From contig NZ_CP022961.1 of assembly GCF_002285795.1 (NCBI RefSeq), positions 1,116,001 through 1,180,000 of the forward strand: a DNA stretch of 64,000 bases. Reading direction: 5' to 3'. The position numbers and the translations under genes were made by a program. Under the pieces are notes generated by a model. That model was not told the origin of the DNA, ran no database searches, and saw nothing but the letters and a program-made list of their open reading frames with translations. Positions 47,142 through 56,331 of this stretch are shown in pieces; the first letter of the stretch is position 1; each line of letters begins with the position of its first letter. Origin of the DNA: Plantactinospora sp. KBS50 (GTDB taxonomy: Bacteria; Actinomycetota; Actinomycetes; Mycobacteriales; Micromonosporaceae).

Positions 47142-48017
47142 ATGCGCTTGAAGTACGTCATGTCCGAGGTGCTCGTCGGGCTGTGGCGCAACGTCACGAT
47201 GACGATCGCGATGATCATCACGATGGCCGTCTCGCTCACCATGCTCGGTGCCAGCGGCCTGATGTTCCTTCAGGTCAACAGCATGAAGGACTTCTACTAC
47301 AGCAAGATCGAAGTCGCGATGTTCCTCAACCAGGACGCGACGCAGGAACAGAAGGACGCGCTCAACGCGAAGTTGAAGAGCGACCCGCTGGTCAAGGACT
47401 TCGTCTTCGAGTCCCGTTCCGAGGCCTACTCCAAGTTCAAGGACATGTACCGGGACGCCCCCGACCTGGTCGGCGCGGTGAACGAGGCGCAGCTGCCGGA
47501 GTCCTACCGGGTGCGGCTGAACAACCCCGAGCAGTTCACCCAGATCTACGAGAAGTACAAGGGCACCGAGGGCATCGACCAGATCATCGACCAGCGGAAG
47601 CTGCTCGACAAGGTCTTCAAGATCCTCGGCTCGGTCCGCAACCTGGCCCTCGGCGCGGCCGGAATCATGGCGCTGGCGGCGCTGCTCCTGGTGGCCAACA
47701 CCATCCAGGTCGCGGCGTACAGCAAGCGCCGCGAGGTCGCCGTCATGAAACTCGTCGGCGCGTCCAACTGGTTCATCCAGGCACCCTTCGTGCTGGAGGC
47801 GGTGGTCGCCGGCCTGATCGGCTCGATCCTCGCCTTCGCCCTGCTCTCGCTCTTCAAATGGTTGCTCCTGGACGGCTCGCTGCGGGACCTGACGAACCTG
47901 CTCACCCAGATCGAGTGGAGCAGCGTACTGCTCATGTTCCCGGTCATGGCCGGCGTCGGCTGCCTGGTCAGCGCCATCACCGCCTGGGTCACGCTGCGCT
48001 TCTACCTGCGGGTCTAG
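47142..48017 (+). CDS. ftsX: Cell division protein FtsX
   Basis: 291 residues, starting at ATG 47142 with GGAAGGA upstream. A membrane helix near 22-48 is followed by an extracellular domain (about 50-165) that recruits a NlpC/P60 hydrolase. Three more helices follow (about 168-190, 210-235 and 258-283). MRLKYVMSEVLVGLWRNVTM and YSKRREVAVMKLVGASNWFI are family signatures. It partners FtsE. Confidence 0.96.
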   Translation: MRLKYVMSEVLVGLWRNVTMTIAMIITMAVSLTMLGASGLMFLQVNSMKDFYYSKIEVAMFLNQDATQEQKDALNAKLKSDPLVKDFVFESRSEAYSKFKDMYRDAPDLVGAVNEAQLPESYRVRLNNPEQFTQIYEKYKGTEGIDQIIDQRKLLDKVFKILGSVRNLALGAAGIMALAALLLVANTIQVAAYSKRREVAVMKLVGASNWFIQAPFVLEAVVAGLIGSILAFALLSLFKWLLLDGSLRDLTNLLTQIEWSSVLLMFPVMAGVGCLVSAITAWVTLRFYLRV

Positions 48018-48185
48018 CGGTTCGGCGGAAACCTCGCCCCGGGCCGGGGCTCGTCCTGCCGACACGCGGGCGGGCTCCGGGTCGGGAAGGTTCTGGCGCG
48101 GGGCGGCGTTGGTTAATCGTCGGGTCGGCGCGGGTGCGGCGGCTAACATGGGTCGGCCGATGATCTAGGACGGGGGTGCGCGGGG

Positions 48186-48662
48186 ATGCCACGGGAAAAG
48201 GGGCGCAAGGTCGTCGCCTCCAACCGCAAGGCACGCCACGACTACGCCATCCTCGACACGTACGAGGCGGGCATGGCGCTGACCGGCACCGAGGTCAAGT
48301 CGTTGCGGGCCGGCCGGGCGTCCCTGGTCGACGCGTTCGCCCAGGAGCGCAACGGCGAACTGTTCCTGCACGCCATGCACATTCCCGAGTACACCCAGGG
48401 CACCTGGACCAACCACGAGCCGCGGCGGACCCGCAAGCTGCTGCTGAAGCGGGTGGAGATCGACCGGCTGATCGGCAAGCTGCGGGAGAGCGGGTTGACC
48501 CTGGTGCCGTTGCAGGTCTACTTCTCCGACGGCTGGGCCAAGGTCGAAATCGGCCTGGCCAAGGGTAAGAAGTCGTACGACAAGCGGCAGGACCTCGCCA
48601 AACGGGACGCCGACCGGGAGATCGCCCGCGCGGTGGGCCGGCGCGGCAAGGGGATGCGCTGA
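48186..48662 (+). CDS. smpB: tmRNA-binding protein SmpB
   Basis: 158 residues. It begins with [20 protein letters not shown], then [18 protein letters not shown], and ends with a basic tail ([20 protein letters not shown]) that occupies the empty mRNA channel. It delivers tmRNA to stalled ribosomes. The ssrA gene lies 171 bases downstream on the same strand, so the trans-translation system is complete here. It starts at ATG 48186. Confidence 0.97.
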   Translation: MPREKGRKVVASNRKARHDYAILDTYEAGMALTGTEVKSLRAGRASLVDAFAQERNGELFLHAMHIPEYTQGTWTNHEPRRTRKLLLKRVEIDRLIGKLRESGLTLVPLQVYFSDGWAKVEIGLAKGKKSYDKRQDLAKRDADREIARAVGRRGKGMR

Positions 48663-48833
48663 GGTTCGGCGGCGGAAAACCTCCGCGGGCGTCCTGCCGC
48701 TGGGTGGCGGGTTATCCGGGATGACGGGGCCGGGGGCGGACGTTAGACTTGTGGGGTTGGATCATCGGGCTCCGGCTGGTGATCCGGTTCCGACCGGTGA
48801 CCGAGCCAGCTTGAGATGGTTGACCAATATCCA

Positions 48834-49208
48834 GGGGGTGACTGGTTTCGACTTCGTTCGTTACGGCAGGGGAAGCGAGCCGAGGAAGCCGACGTCGTCT
48901 CGATAATCGGTCGTCGGAAACCTATAAGCGCCAAGGTTAATCGCGCTGACTACGCTCTCGCCGCCTGAGGCGAGTAGCTAGTCTGTCGGCCTGGGAGTGC
49001 CTTCGACCCAGCTAGCCGGCATCAGCTAGAAGGCTGGCCAATCGGACCCGGTCGCGGGGTCCGTGCGGCGAGATCAATCAGCGACTGGGCCCGTCACACC
49101 GACTCGCTCGCGTGATCGGTGGGGCCGAGAGAGGCACAGCGAGCTGCGCTCGGAGAAGTCCTGGCAAGGCGGCGAAGGACCCGGGTTCGATTCCCGGCAC
49201 CTCCACCA
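48834..49208 (+). ncRNA. ssrA: tmRNA (transfer-messenger RNA)
   Basis: About 375 bases. The 5' GGGGGTG pairs with CACCTCC near the 3' end (one wobble pair), and the CCA end is encoded (49206-49208). The tRNA-like parts GACTGGTTTCGAC and GGGTTCGATTCCCGGCACC are present. The tag reading frame resumes at about 48930 and ends at TGA 48968, giving AKVNRADYALAA, with the conserved ALAA end recognised by ClpXP-type proteases. Several pseudoknot-forming stems follow. It adds a degradation tag to proteins on stalled ribosomes with SmpB. Confidence 0.95.
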
Positions 49209-49275
49209 ACCGTGGCCTGCACAGATTGAGGCCCCCGTGAGGCTCACCGGAGCCCCGCGGACGTTCGTCCCGGTC

Positions 49276-49314
49276 TGGCCGGCATGCGACCCATCGGTCC
49301 ATGCCGGCCATTTT
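49276..49314 (+). terminator. ssrA intrinsic terminator
   Basis: TGGCCGGCATG (49276-49286) pairs perfectly with CATGCCGGCCA (49300-49310) around a 13-base loop and is followed by TTTT. It lies 68 bases after the mature 3' end. It is the only classical hairpin-plus-T-tract terminator I found in the window. Confidence 0.88.
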
Positions 49315-49468
49315 CGTCGAGTTCGTCGCTCAAGGCACGCCGCCCGGGCGCCGGAGACCCGGTTGCGGGGGAGTGAACAGAATGCGTTTTCGGGAGAACA
49401 CCCCTGGACGGGTGGCCTCCGGTGGCCGCACCATCTCCTCACACGACCGGCGCTTGAGGAGGTGCCCC

Positions 49469-49951
49469 ATGGCGACCGTTCCGGCCCGTTCCCCGCGCCC
49501 CAGCACCCCGCCCGGCCGGCCGGGGTCGTCCCGGTGGGCCGCACACGCCCACCGGATGACCCTGCTGGCGGAGATCCAGCGGGTCGAGCACGCGCTCGCC
49601 AGCCCGGCCGGCGACCCCGGCTGGCGGCATCGGGTGCTCGTCCGGATGGGGGCGCTGAACCGCGCCTTCGGCGAGCACGTGGTGGTGACCGAGGGCCCGG
49701 ACGGCCTCTACGCGGAACTGGTCGACCACGCTCCACGGCTGACCCGCGGGGTGCACGTGCTGATCCGGGAGCACGCCGGCGTGCTGGCCTCGATCGCCGA
49801 GCTGCGAGCCCGGGCCGGCCACCCGGAGACCACCATCGAACAGGTACGCGACTGGGGCGAGGACCTGCTCCGGGAACTGTCCCGGCACCGCCAGCGCGGC
49901 GCGGACCTGGTCTGCCAGGCGTACCCGACCGACATCGGCGCCGAGACCTGA
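49469..49951 (+). CDS. Hemerythrin-like (HHE) domain protein
   Basis: 160 residues from ATG 49469, with GAGGAGG 7 bases upstream. It has a four-helix arrangement with metal-ligand candidates: FGEHVVVTEGPDGLY, VLIREHAGVLASI, and LSRHRQRGADLVCQAYPTDI near the end. This pattern resembles actinobacterial hemerythrin-like proteins, which bind a di-iron or single metal centre and sense oxygen or redox state. The first ~30 residues are Pro/Arg/Ser-rich. It begins about 150 bases after the ssrA terminator. Confidence 0.7.
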   Translation: MATVPARSPRPSTPPGRPGSSRWAAHAHRMTLLAEIQRVEHALASPAGDPGWRHRVLVRMGALNRAFGEHVVVTEGPDGLYAELVDHAPRLTRGVHVLIREHAGVLASIAELRARAGHPETTIEQVRDWGEDLLRELSRHRQRGADLVCQAYPTDIGAET

Positions 49952-50048
49952 CGGCGCCGGCGGCGCCCGCGCACCGCGGTCCGGGCGCGGGTCGAACGCC
50001 GGCCCGCCAGGCGGCCGCCCGAGATGGTCGCGGGGCGCCCCGGTCCGC

Positions 50049-51659
50049 TCAGAGGATCGCCGGGACGCCCGCGGTGATCGGTGCCGCGAGCACGGTCGGC
50101 CCGGCCGCCGCCAGCGCCGCCGGCAGCCGCTGCGCCAGCGCGTCGGCCGATTCCACCGGGTACGCGGCGCAGCCGTAGCCGCGGGCGATGGCCAGCAGAT
50201 CCAGACCCGGCAGATCCAGACCCGGTACGCCCGGCGTGCCCTCGTGCGCCGCGAACGCCTTGAGGATGCCGTACTGCTGGTTCACCGGCACCAGGACCAC
50301 GAGCGGAAGCTGGAGCCGCGCGGCCGTCCAGAGCGCCTGGACCGAGTAGTGGAACGACCCGTCGCCGATCACCGCGACGACCGGACGGCCCCGCCCGGTG
50401 TCCCGCTCGGCCAGCGCGATGCCCACCGCCGCCGGCAGCCCGAACCCGAGACCGCCGCTCGCGGTGGCGAAATACGAGCGCGGCCGGGTGATCGGCAGCC
50501 GCCGCCGCAGCACGGCGACGTTGGACGGCGTCTCCGCCACCAGCACCCCGTCCCGCGGCCAGAGCCGGCCCAGGGCGCAGAAGAGCTGATCGGGGTCCAG
50601 CGGGGTGCCCGGCTCCGGCGTACCCGGGTCCGGAGGGCCCGGCGCGGGCCGGCCGTCCGGCGGCGGACGGCCGCTCGGGGGCAGCAGGTCGGCCAGCGCG
50701 GCGCAGGCCAGCCGGGAGTCGCCGATGATGCTGTCCCCGACCGGCGCGCGGGCGGCCTCGGCCGGATCGTCCGTGATGTGCAGCAGCCGGGTACCGTCCG
50801 GCAGATGATCACCCGGCACGTACGGGTAGTAGCGGAACACCGGCGCCCCCACGACCAGCACCGTGTCGTACCCGGCGAGCCGCTCGGCCAACGGCCCGAT
50901 GGCGAACGGCAGCACGCCGTGGAACTGCCGATGATCTTCCGGAAAGCCGATCCGCTCCGGCGCGGGGGCGCACCAGACCGCGGCGCCGAGCCGCTCGGCC
51001 AGCGCGACCGCGGCGTCCCAACCGTCGCTGCGGTCCAGCGCCCCGCCCAGCACCAGCGCCGGATTCCGGCTCGCCCGCAGCACGTCGGCGAACTCCCCGA
51101 GCCGCTCCGGCTCGGGCGCCACCCGGGTGCTCACCGTGCGCCGCGGGGTCGGATCGCCGGCCGGCTGCCGCCAGTCGTCCATCGGCAGGGACAGCAGGAC
51201 GGGACCGCCCGGCGGCTGCACCGCCGAGGCGTACGCGCGCAGCACCGCGGCCGGGATGTCCTGCGCCCGGGTCGGCTCGTGACTCCACTTGACGTACGGC
51301 TGAACCAGCTCGGCCGCCCGCGGGTTGGCCAGCCGCGGCTCGGTCAGCAGCATGGCCCGGGTCTGCTGACCGGCCGTGATGATCAGCGGCGTCTTGTTGT
51401 GCCAGGCGGTGACGACGTTGCCCATGCCGTTGCCGACCCCCGGAGCTGTGTGCAGATTCACATGCGCGGGGCGCCCGGTGGCCTGCGCGTAGCCGTCGGC
51501 CATCGCCACCGCGGACGCCTCCTGCAACACGAGCACGTACCGGAAATCCGGCGGAAAATCGCGCAGGAAAGGCTCCTCGGTCGAGCCCGGATTGCCGAAC
51601 ACCGTGGTCAGGCCAAGGTGCCGCAGCACCTCGTGCGTCGACTCCAACACCGTGGCCAT
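50049..51659 (-). CDS. Thiamine-diphosphate-dependent benzoylformate decarboxylase-like enzyme
   Basis: 536 residues from ATG 51659. It has the three-domain ThDP fold: an N-terminal PYR domain with the catalytic Glu in EASAVAMADGYAQATG, a central domain (about 190-340), and a C-terminal PP domain with GDGSFHYSVQALWTAA and VPVNQQYGIL. The FGNPGSTEEPFL and TAGQQTRAMLL segments match MdlC. The reaction would be 2-oxoacid decarboxylation, but the substrate is uncertain because ThDP families share these motifs. A Pro/Gly linker (about 350-375) is expanded. No mandelate pathway genes are near. Confidence 0.82.
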   Translation of the reverse strand: MATVLESTHEVLRHLGLTTVFGNPGSTEEPFLRDFPPDFRYVLVLQEASAVAMADGYAQATGRPAHVNLHTAPGVGNGMGNVVTAWHNKTPLIITAGQQTRAMLLTEPRLANPRAAELVQPYVKWSHEPTRAQDIPAAVLRAYASAVQPPGGPVLLSLPMDDWRQPAGDPTPRRTVSTRVAPEPERLGEFADVLRASRNPALVLGGALDRSDGWDAAVALAERLGAAVWCAPAPERIGFPEDHRQFHGVLPFAIGPLAERLAGYDTVLVVGAPVFRYYPYVPGDHLPDGTRLLHITDDPAEAARAPVGDSIIGDSRLACAALADLLPPSGRPPPDGRPAPGPPDPGTPEPGTPLDPDQLFCALGRLWPRDGVLVAETPSNVAVLRRRLPITRPRSYFATASGGLGFGLPAAVGIALAERDTGRGRPVVAVIGDGSFHYSVQALWTAARLQLPLVVLVPVNQQYGILKAFAAHEGTPGVPGLDLPGLDLLAIARGYGCAAYPVESADALAQRLPAALAAAGPTVLAAPITAGVPAIL

Positions 51660-51722
51660 GGGTCGAGCCTGCCGCATTTCGGCGGCCTGCGACGGAAGAT
51701 CCCCGGTGAAGCCGGTACGCCG

Positions 51723-52523
51723 TCAGGGCAGCTCAAGCGGCAGATCGATGCCGTCCAGGCTGTGCGAGCACGGGCAGGGCCGGTCCGCCGGCAACGCCAC
51801 GATCGCGCTCAGCAGCAGTTCGCGCAGGGTCTCGGTGTTCTCGGCGAAGACCCGGAACACCTCCTCCTGGGTCACCCCCTCGCCCGCCGACACCCCGCGT
51901 CGTAGTCGGTGACCAGGGCGATGGACGTGTAGCACAGCGCCAGCTCGCGGGCCAGCACAGCCTCCGGATGACCTGTCATGTTGATGACCGAAGCGCCCAG
52001 GTCCGCGTACCAGACCGACTCGGCCCGGGTGGAGAACCGCGGACCCTCGACCACCACCATCGTGCCGCCGTCCCGCACCGTCATCCCCGGGCAGCAGCGG
52101 TCTCCAGCACGGTACGCCGGCCCTGCGGGCAGTAGGGATCGGCGAACGACACATGCACGGCCCCACGGTCGAAGTAGGTCTGCACCCGCCCGCTGGTGCG
52201 GTCGAGCAACTGGTCCGGCACCAGGAACGTGCCCGGACCCAGCTCCGGCCGCAGGCCACCGACCGCGCACGGGGCGAGAATCTGCCGTACCCCAACGAGC
52301 GCAACGCCCACAGGTTGGCCTGGTACGGAATCCGGTGTGGTGGGTAGCGATGGTCCCGGCCGTGCCGGGGAAGAAAAGCGATCCGCCGGCCGCCGATCTC
52401 GGCCAGCATCACCGGATCGGACGGCGGCCCGTACGGAGTGTCCACCGGGCACTCCTGTACGTCGTCGAGCAGCGCGTACAGGCCCGATCCGCCGATTACC
52501 GCCAGTTCCGCCGTCCGCTGCAC
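51723..52523 (-). CDS. mtnP: S-methyl-5'-thioadenosine phosphorylase, three frameshifts
   Basis: It starts at GTG 52523 ([20 protein letters not shown]), after AGGAGG. The phosphate and substrate regions are present but in three frames: [20 protein letters not shown], then [20 protein letters not shown], then [18 protein letters not shown] and [20 protein letters not shown], then [20 protein letters not shown]. The breaks are at C runs 52290-52293, 52085-52088 and 51893-51896; one extra base in each restores 267 residues. The enzyme salvages MTA to adenine and methylthioribose-1-phosphate. Three independent breaks at the same kind of run suggest sequencing error, but decay cannot be excluded. 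Confidence 0.82.
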   Translation of the reverse strand: MQRTAELAVIGGSGLYALLDDVQECPVDTPYGPPSDPVMLAEIGGRRIAFLPRHGRDHRYPPHRIPYQANLWALRSLGYGRFSPRARSVACGRSWVRARSWCRTSCSTAPAGGCRPTSTVGPCMCRSPIPTARRAGVPCWRPLLPGDDGAGRRHDGGGRGSAVLHPGRVGLVRGPGRFGHQHDRSSGGCAGPRAGAVLHVHRPGHRLRRGVSAGEGVTQEEVFRVFAENTETLRELLLSAIVALPADRPCPCSHSLDGIDLPLELP

Positions 52524-52708
52524 CGGTCCCCATCCTCCTGTTGGCCCGTGGTTCTGTCGCGTCCTGCCCGGCAGTGCCGGCGTTACAGACCTTAACCAGC
52601 GGCTGTGCCGCAAGCTATGGTGCGGGCATGGCGTCGACAGCGCGGCTGATCCCGGAACGCACCCCCGCGTCCCGGGCGCCCGGCGCCGACCTGGCGCGGG
52701 GATAGCGG

Positions 52709-53308
52709 GTGGCTGGCATGCATTCAGAGGGGCAGGCGATCGGTGGGCGGTCCATGGAGTCGATGACCGGGCAGCTGCTGGTCGCGACGCCGACTCTGAA
52801 GGATCCCAACTTCGACCGCACCGTCGTTCTTCTCGTGGCCCACCAGCCGGGTGGCGCGCTCGGGGTCGTCCTCAACCGCGCGACCGAGGTCCCGGTGTCC
52901 GATGTCCTCGGTGACTGGGGCGAACTCGCCGGTGAGCCCGCCGTACTGTTCGAGGGCGGCCCGGTGCAGCCGGAGTCGGCCATCTGCCTGGCCCGGATGC
53001 GTACCCCCACGCAGCGGGTGAAAGGCTTCAACCGGATCTCCGGCGCGGTCGGCACCATCGACCTGTCGGTGGACCCGGAGCGGCTCCGGGCGAGCGTCTC
53101 CGGGATCAGGGTCTTCGCCGGCTACTCGGGGTGGGAACCCGGCCAGGTCGAGCGGGAGATCGCCGCCGGATCATGGTTCGTCATGGACGCGCTGCCGGGC
53201 GACCCGTTCGTGGACCGGCCGGACGACCTGTGGCCGATGGTGCTGCGCCGCCAGGGCGGGATCATGGCGGCGGTGGCCCACTTCCCGCCCGACGTGGCGC
53301 TGAACTAG
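52709..53308 (+). CDS. YqgE/AlgH family protein
   Basis: 199 residues from GTG 52709; ATG 52718 or 52754 are alternatives. It shows the family landmarks TGQLLVATPTLKDPNFDRTV, ALGVVLNRATEVPV, FEGGPVQPES, and VFAGYSGWEPGQVEREIAAG. The fold is known but the biochemical role is not; AlgH was linked to alginate control in Pseudomonas. It lies just upstream of a tRNA-Ala. Confidence 0.92.
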   Translation: MAGMHSEGQAIGGRSMESMTGQLLVATPTLKDPNFDRTVVLLVAHQPGGALGVVLNRATEVPVSDVLGDWGELAGEPAVLFEGGPVQPESAICLARMRTPTQRVKGFNRISGAVGTIDLSVDPERLRASVSGIRVFAGYSGWEPGQVEREIAAGSWFVMDALPGDPFVDRPDDLWPMVLRRQGGIMAAVAHFPPDVALN

Positions 53309-53411
53309 ATCTTGCAAGACACCCGCTCGCGCCGGGGCGCCCGGGTTTGGGGCGGCACGCGGGTCTGTGTATGATTTCGCGAGTGCCCGGGTGACCGGGC
53401 CGGCAGTAGCA

Positions 53412-53484
53412 GGGGCCGTGGCGCAGCTGGTAGCGCACCACACTGGCAGTGTGGGGGTCAGGGGTTCGAGTCCCCTCGGCTCCA
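53412..53484 (+). tRNA. tRNA-Ala (GGC)
   Basis: 73 bases, no encoded CCA. The acceptor stem GGGGCCG/CGGCTCC has one wobble pair. The D-arm is GCGC-AGCTGGTA-GCGC. The anticodon arm is CCACA-CTGGCAG-TGTGG with anticodon GGC, and the T-arm is GGGG-TTCGAGT-CCCC. It reads GCC/GCU alanine codons. A serine-recombinase remnant begins immediately downstream, so this is a candidate integration site. Confidence 0.96.
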
Positions 53485-53489
53485 CTGAA

Positions 53490-53948
53490 GGTCTACGCTC
53501 GCGAACACCTCGCGAGCTGGGCTTTTGCGCCCCGTCCAAGTTTCTGGGCGGGGCGCTTCCTGCGTTGATGGCTTCGGTAGCGCCGGGGTTGACCCGGAAG
53601 ATCGGGGTTGCCGTGGCCGCTTCGGTGTTGATCTTAACTTCTTCGATCAGTAGCTCGCAGAGTTGCTTGCGTTGTTGCTTGCGTTCCGGGCCGCTGCCGT
53701 AAGCGATGATGCGGGTGATATCGGCGCCGAGGGTGCCGAGTTGGTCAGTGGTGACGGGCTCGGGCAGGTTGTCGAGGCGGATCTCCAAGCGGTCGCGCCG
53801 TCGGCGGAGCTCGGTGAGATCGTCGGAGAGCTTCGCGATGCGGGTTTCCAACAGGGATCTGTCAATCTTGCCGTCTTCGTAGTCAGTGAAGTACCGGTCG
53901 ATGATCGTTTCCTTTTGCGCGAGTTGGGCTTTGACCTCGATTCGTCAG
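53490..53948 (-). pseudogene. C-terminal remnant of a serine recombinase (integrase)
   Basis: On the minus strand from about 53948 the frame reads VKAQLAQKETIIDRYFTDYE, then KIDRSLLETRIAKLSDDLTE, RRRRDRLEIRLDNLPEPV and ERKQQRKQLCELLIEEVKIN, ending near TATPIFRVNPGATEAI. This coiled-coil plus tail is typical of large serine recombinases. The catalytic N-terminus is missing: an in-frame TGA sits just upstream (about 53952). The frame runs on through the antisense of tRNA-Ala without a stop, as often happens at a tRNA attachment site. It is dead as a recombinase. Confidence 0.7.
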
Positions 53949-54091
53949 AGGGTTTTGATCCCCGCTGGTCTGGTTCGGCTTGATCGTTTTGTCCCTCGTT
54001 GGTGAGTGCGGTATGGCCGCGTGTCGCTGCGGACGCGTCGGGTCTCCGGATCCCGGGGGCGGCTTTCTGCTGTAGGGCGGGTTGTGGTGGG

Positions 54092-54517
54092 TCAGGTGGT
54101 CAATGGCAGCGTGCTCAGGCGTTGCCAGCAGAGCGTGAACGCGGTGGCCCAGGGCCAGTCTTCGGGGATGGACAGGGTCCGTCGGCGGGCGTGGGTGGCG
54201 AGTTTCGCGGGTAGGTGCAGCAGCCGGTAGCGCAGAGTTCCGGGTTCGGCGTAGGCGAGGTCGGGTTGGTCGTGCAGGCCGAGTAGGCGGGTCCAGGCGG
54301 TCAGGTCTGCGGCGATGTTGCAGGCCAGGACCCAGCCCTGGTTGACGGTCCAGGATTTCGAGGGCAGGTTGTGGAGTCCCATCGCCTTGCCGTGCCGGAC
54401 TTGATCTTCGACTGTGGCGTGGGAACGGTGTAGTACGTCGACGAATTGCGGGTGGTGGGAGCCGGCCACGCCGTGGAGGCGGCGGATGTTGGTCGCGATG
54501 ACCTGGTATCGCCAGCC
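54092..54517 (-). pseudogene. 3' remnant of an IS1380-family transposase
   Basis: The minus-strand frame begins abruptly at about 54517 (GWRYQVIATNIRRLHGVAG). It continues FVDVLHRSHATVEDQVRHGK, SWTVNQGWVLACNIAADLTA and AEPGTLRYRLLHLPAKLATH, ending at 54092. The HATVED, NQGW and RYRLLHLPAKL pattern is that of the IS1380 DDE transposase C-terminus. The N-terminal two thirds are absent. The 5' break abuts the truncated carboxylase gene, and downstream DNA (53950-54090) probably contains the element end. Confidence 0.72.
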
Positions 54518-54519
54518 CG

Positions 54520-55224
54520 TGCGACATCCGGCTCGTGATCGAGGAGATCGCCGACGACGGCGAGTACTTCGAAGTGCATCCCGACTTCGCCGGCAACGTC
54601 GTGTGCGCGCTGACCCGCTTCGGCGGCGAGGTCGCCGGAGTCGTCGCCAACCAGCCGGCCGTGCTCGCCGGGGTGCTCGACATCCACGCCAGCGAAAAGG
54701 CGGCCCGCTTCGTCCAGTTCTGCGACGCGTTCAACATCCCGCTGGTCACGCTGGTCGACGTGCCCGGCTTTCTGCCCGGTGTGGATCAGGAGCACGACGG
54801 CATCATCCGGCACGGGGCGAAGCTGCTGTACGCGTACTGCGACGCCACCGTGCCGCGCATCTCGATCGTCCTGCGCAAGGCGTACGGCGGCGCCTACATC
54901 GTCATGGACTCCCGCTCGCTCGGCGCCGATCTCGCCTTCGCCTGGCCCGGCAACGAAATCGCGGTGATGGGCGCCGAGGGGGCGGCCAACGTCATCTTCC
55001 GGCGCGAGATCCAGGCCGCCGACGACCCGGACGCGCTACGTCAGCAGAAGGTCAAGGAATACCGGGCGCAGCTCATGCACCCTTACTACGCCGCCGAACG
55101 AGGACTGGTCGACGACGTGATCGACCCGCGTCGGACCCGACACACCGTCGTCCGCGCGCTGGCCATGCTGCGCGACAAGCACCGCGACCGGCCGTCGCGC
55201 AAGCACGGCAACCCGCCGCAGTGA
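54520..55224 (+). pseudogene. Acyl-CoA carboxylase carboxyltransferase (beta) subunit, 5' truncated
   Basis: Only the C-terminal ~235 residues remain, starting with DIRLVIEEIADDGEYFEVHP. They include the acyl-CoA/biotin-binding segments LVTLVDVPGFLPGVDQEHDG, LLYAYCDATVPRISIVLRKA, YGGAYIVMDSRSLGADLAFA and PGNEIAVMGAEGAANVIF. Full-length subunits have ~520 residues; the first half is replaced by the IS1380 remnant. A GTG at 54535 could start translation, but the product would lack the N-terminal carboxyltransferase domain. It is followed with a GTGA overlap by the epsilon subunit gene, which marks it as AccB/PccB-type. Wild-type copies presumably exist elsewhere. Confidence 0.88.
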
Positions 55225-55460
55225 GCGGCGAAAGGCCCGTCACCCACCTCCGGGTCGAACGGGGGCGGCCGAGCGCCGAGGAACTCGCGGCCGTGGTCGC
55301 GATCCTGCTGACCCGGCGCGCCACGACCCCGGTCCCGGTCCCGGCGCACCGTGACCGGGCCGCGCGGTGGCACCGGCACGGGCCGACCACAGACCAGTAC
55401 TGCCCCCGCAGTTGGCGCACCGCCGCGCGGGCCTCGGACCGAGAAGGAGAACCGCGATGA
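55221..55460 (+). CDS. accE: Acyl-CoA carboxylase epsilon subunit
   Basis: 79 residues from GTG 55221, overlapping the beta-subunit stop. THLRVERGRPSAEELAAVVA and ILLTRRA are the conserved N-terminal helix of actinobacterial epsilon subunits, which bind and stabilise the carboxyltransferase ring. The tail is Pro/Arg-rich and variable (HRDRAARWHRHGPTTDQY). The gene looks intact, but its partner upstream is truncated. Its stop overlaps the start of the NmrA-like gene (ATGA), so both are on one transcript. Confidence 0.72.
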   Translation: MSGERPVTHLRVERGRPSAEELAAVVAILLTRRATTPVPVPAHRDRAARWHRHGPTTDQYCPRSWRTAARASDREGEPR

Positions 55461-56319
55461 ACGATCAACGCACCGTGCTGGTGACCGGGGCGACCGGCAA
55501 CGTCGGCCCGCACGCTGTCGCCCAGCTGCTGGCAGCCGGAGTCCAGGTTCGGGCGCTGGTGCTCGCCGACGATCCGAACCTGGGTCGCCTCCCCGCCGGC
55601 GTGCGACTGTGCACCGGCGACCTGGCCCGGACAGCCTCGACGCGGCGCTGGACGGGGTGGACGCCGTGTTCTGGATGTGGCCCTTCTTCTCGCTCAGCAC
55701 CGCTACCGCCCCGGCCGTGGTGAAAAAGTTGGAGCAGCGGGTCCACCGGGTCGCGGTGGTCTCCTCGGTTGGCGTCCACATCGGACTAGAGCCGGTCGAC
55801 AACAACTGCCATGCCTACCTGGAGCAGCTCCTCGAGCGGAGCACACTGGCCTGGACCTTTTTGCGTACGACCGGGTTCATGGCCAACGCCCTGGGCTTCG
55901 CGGCGCAGATCCGCGACGGCGGGCGGGTCGTCCGCTTCCCGTACGGGGACGCCGCCCGCACCTCGGTGCACGAGGCCGACCTGGCGGCCGTCGGGGTACG
56001 GGCCCTGCTCGACGACGGGCACGAACACCAGCGGTATCTGGTGTCCGGCCCGGAACTGCTGACCCAGCGTGAACAGGTCGAGATCATCGGCGAGGTCGTC
56101 GGCCGTCCGCTGGAGTGGCAGGACGTGCACGCCGAGGAGGCCCGGCGGCAGATGGTGGCGACCGGCTGGCCCCCGGGGTACGCCGACGGAGCCCTCGACT
56201 ACTTCGCCATGCTGACCAAGGAGCCGGAGGTCGGATCCACAGTGGTCGCCGAGGTGACCGGGCGGCCCGCCCGGACGTTCCGCCAGTGGGCGTACGAGCA
56301 CGCGACGGCGTTCCGCTGA
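55457..56319 (+). CDS. NmrA-like NAD(P)-binding reductase, frameshifted
   Basis: ATG 55457 starts NDQRTVLVTGATGNVGPHAV with the Rossmann motif TGATGNVG. At 55626-55630 (CCCGG) the frame breaks after LCTGDLA; SLDAALDGVDAVFWMWPFFS continues in another frame. One added base gives 287 residues, normal for atypical SDRs of the NmrA/TMR group. Later landmarks are SSVGVHIGLEPVDNNCHAYL and WTFLRTTGFMANALGF. Members sense or reduce using NAD(P)H; in Streptomyces coelicolor a gene of this type belongs to the SoxR regulon. It is translationally coupled to accE and followed 12 bases later by a monooxygenase. Confidence 0.82.
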
Positions 56320-56331
56320 GCGGGGGCACCC

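Noticed and set aside
49301-49468. N-terminal extension of the hemerythrin-like protein
   Set aside because: It overlaps the ssrA terminator and lacks a ribosome site; ATG 49469 has a strong one.
53171-53411. Extension of the recombinase frame through the antisense of tRNA-Ala and yqgE
   Set aside because: This is read-through after loss of the native stop at the attachment site, not an extra domain.
53883-54749. 288-codon minus-strand frame across the IS1380/carboxylase junction
   Set aside because: It is in the wrong frame for the transposase remnant and antisense to the carboxylase; composition is not protein-like.
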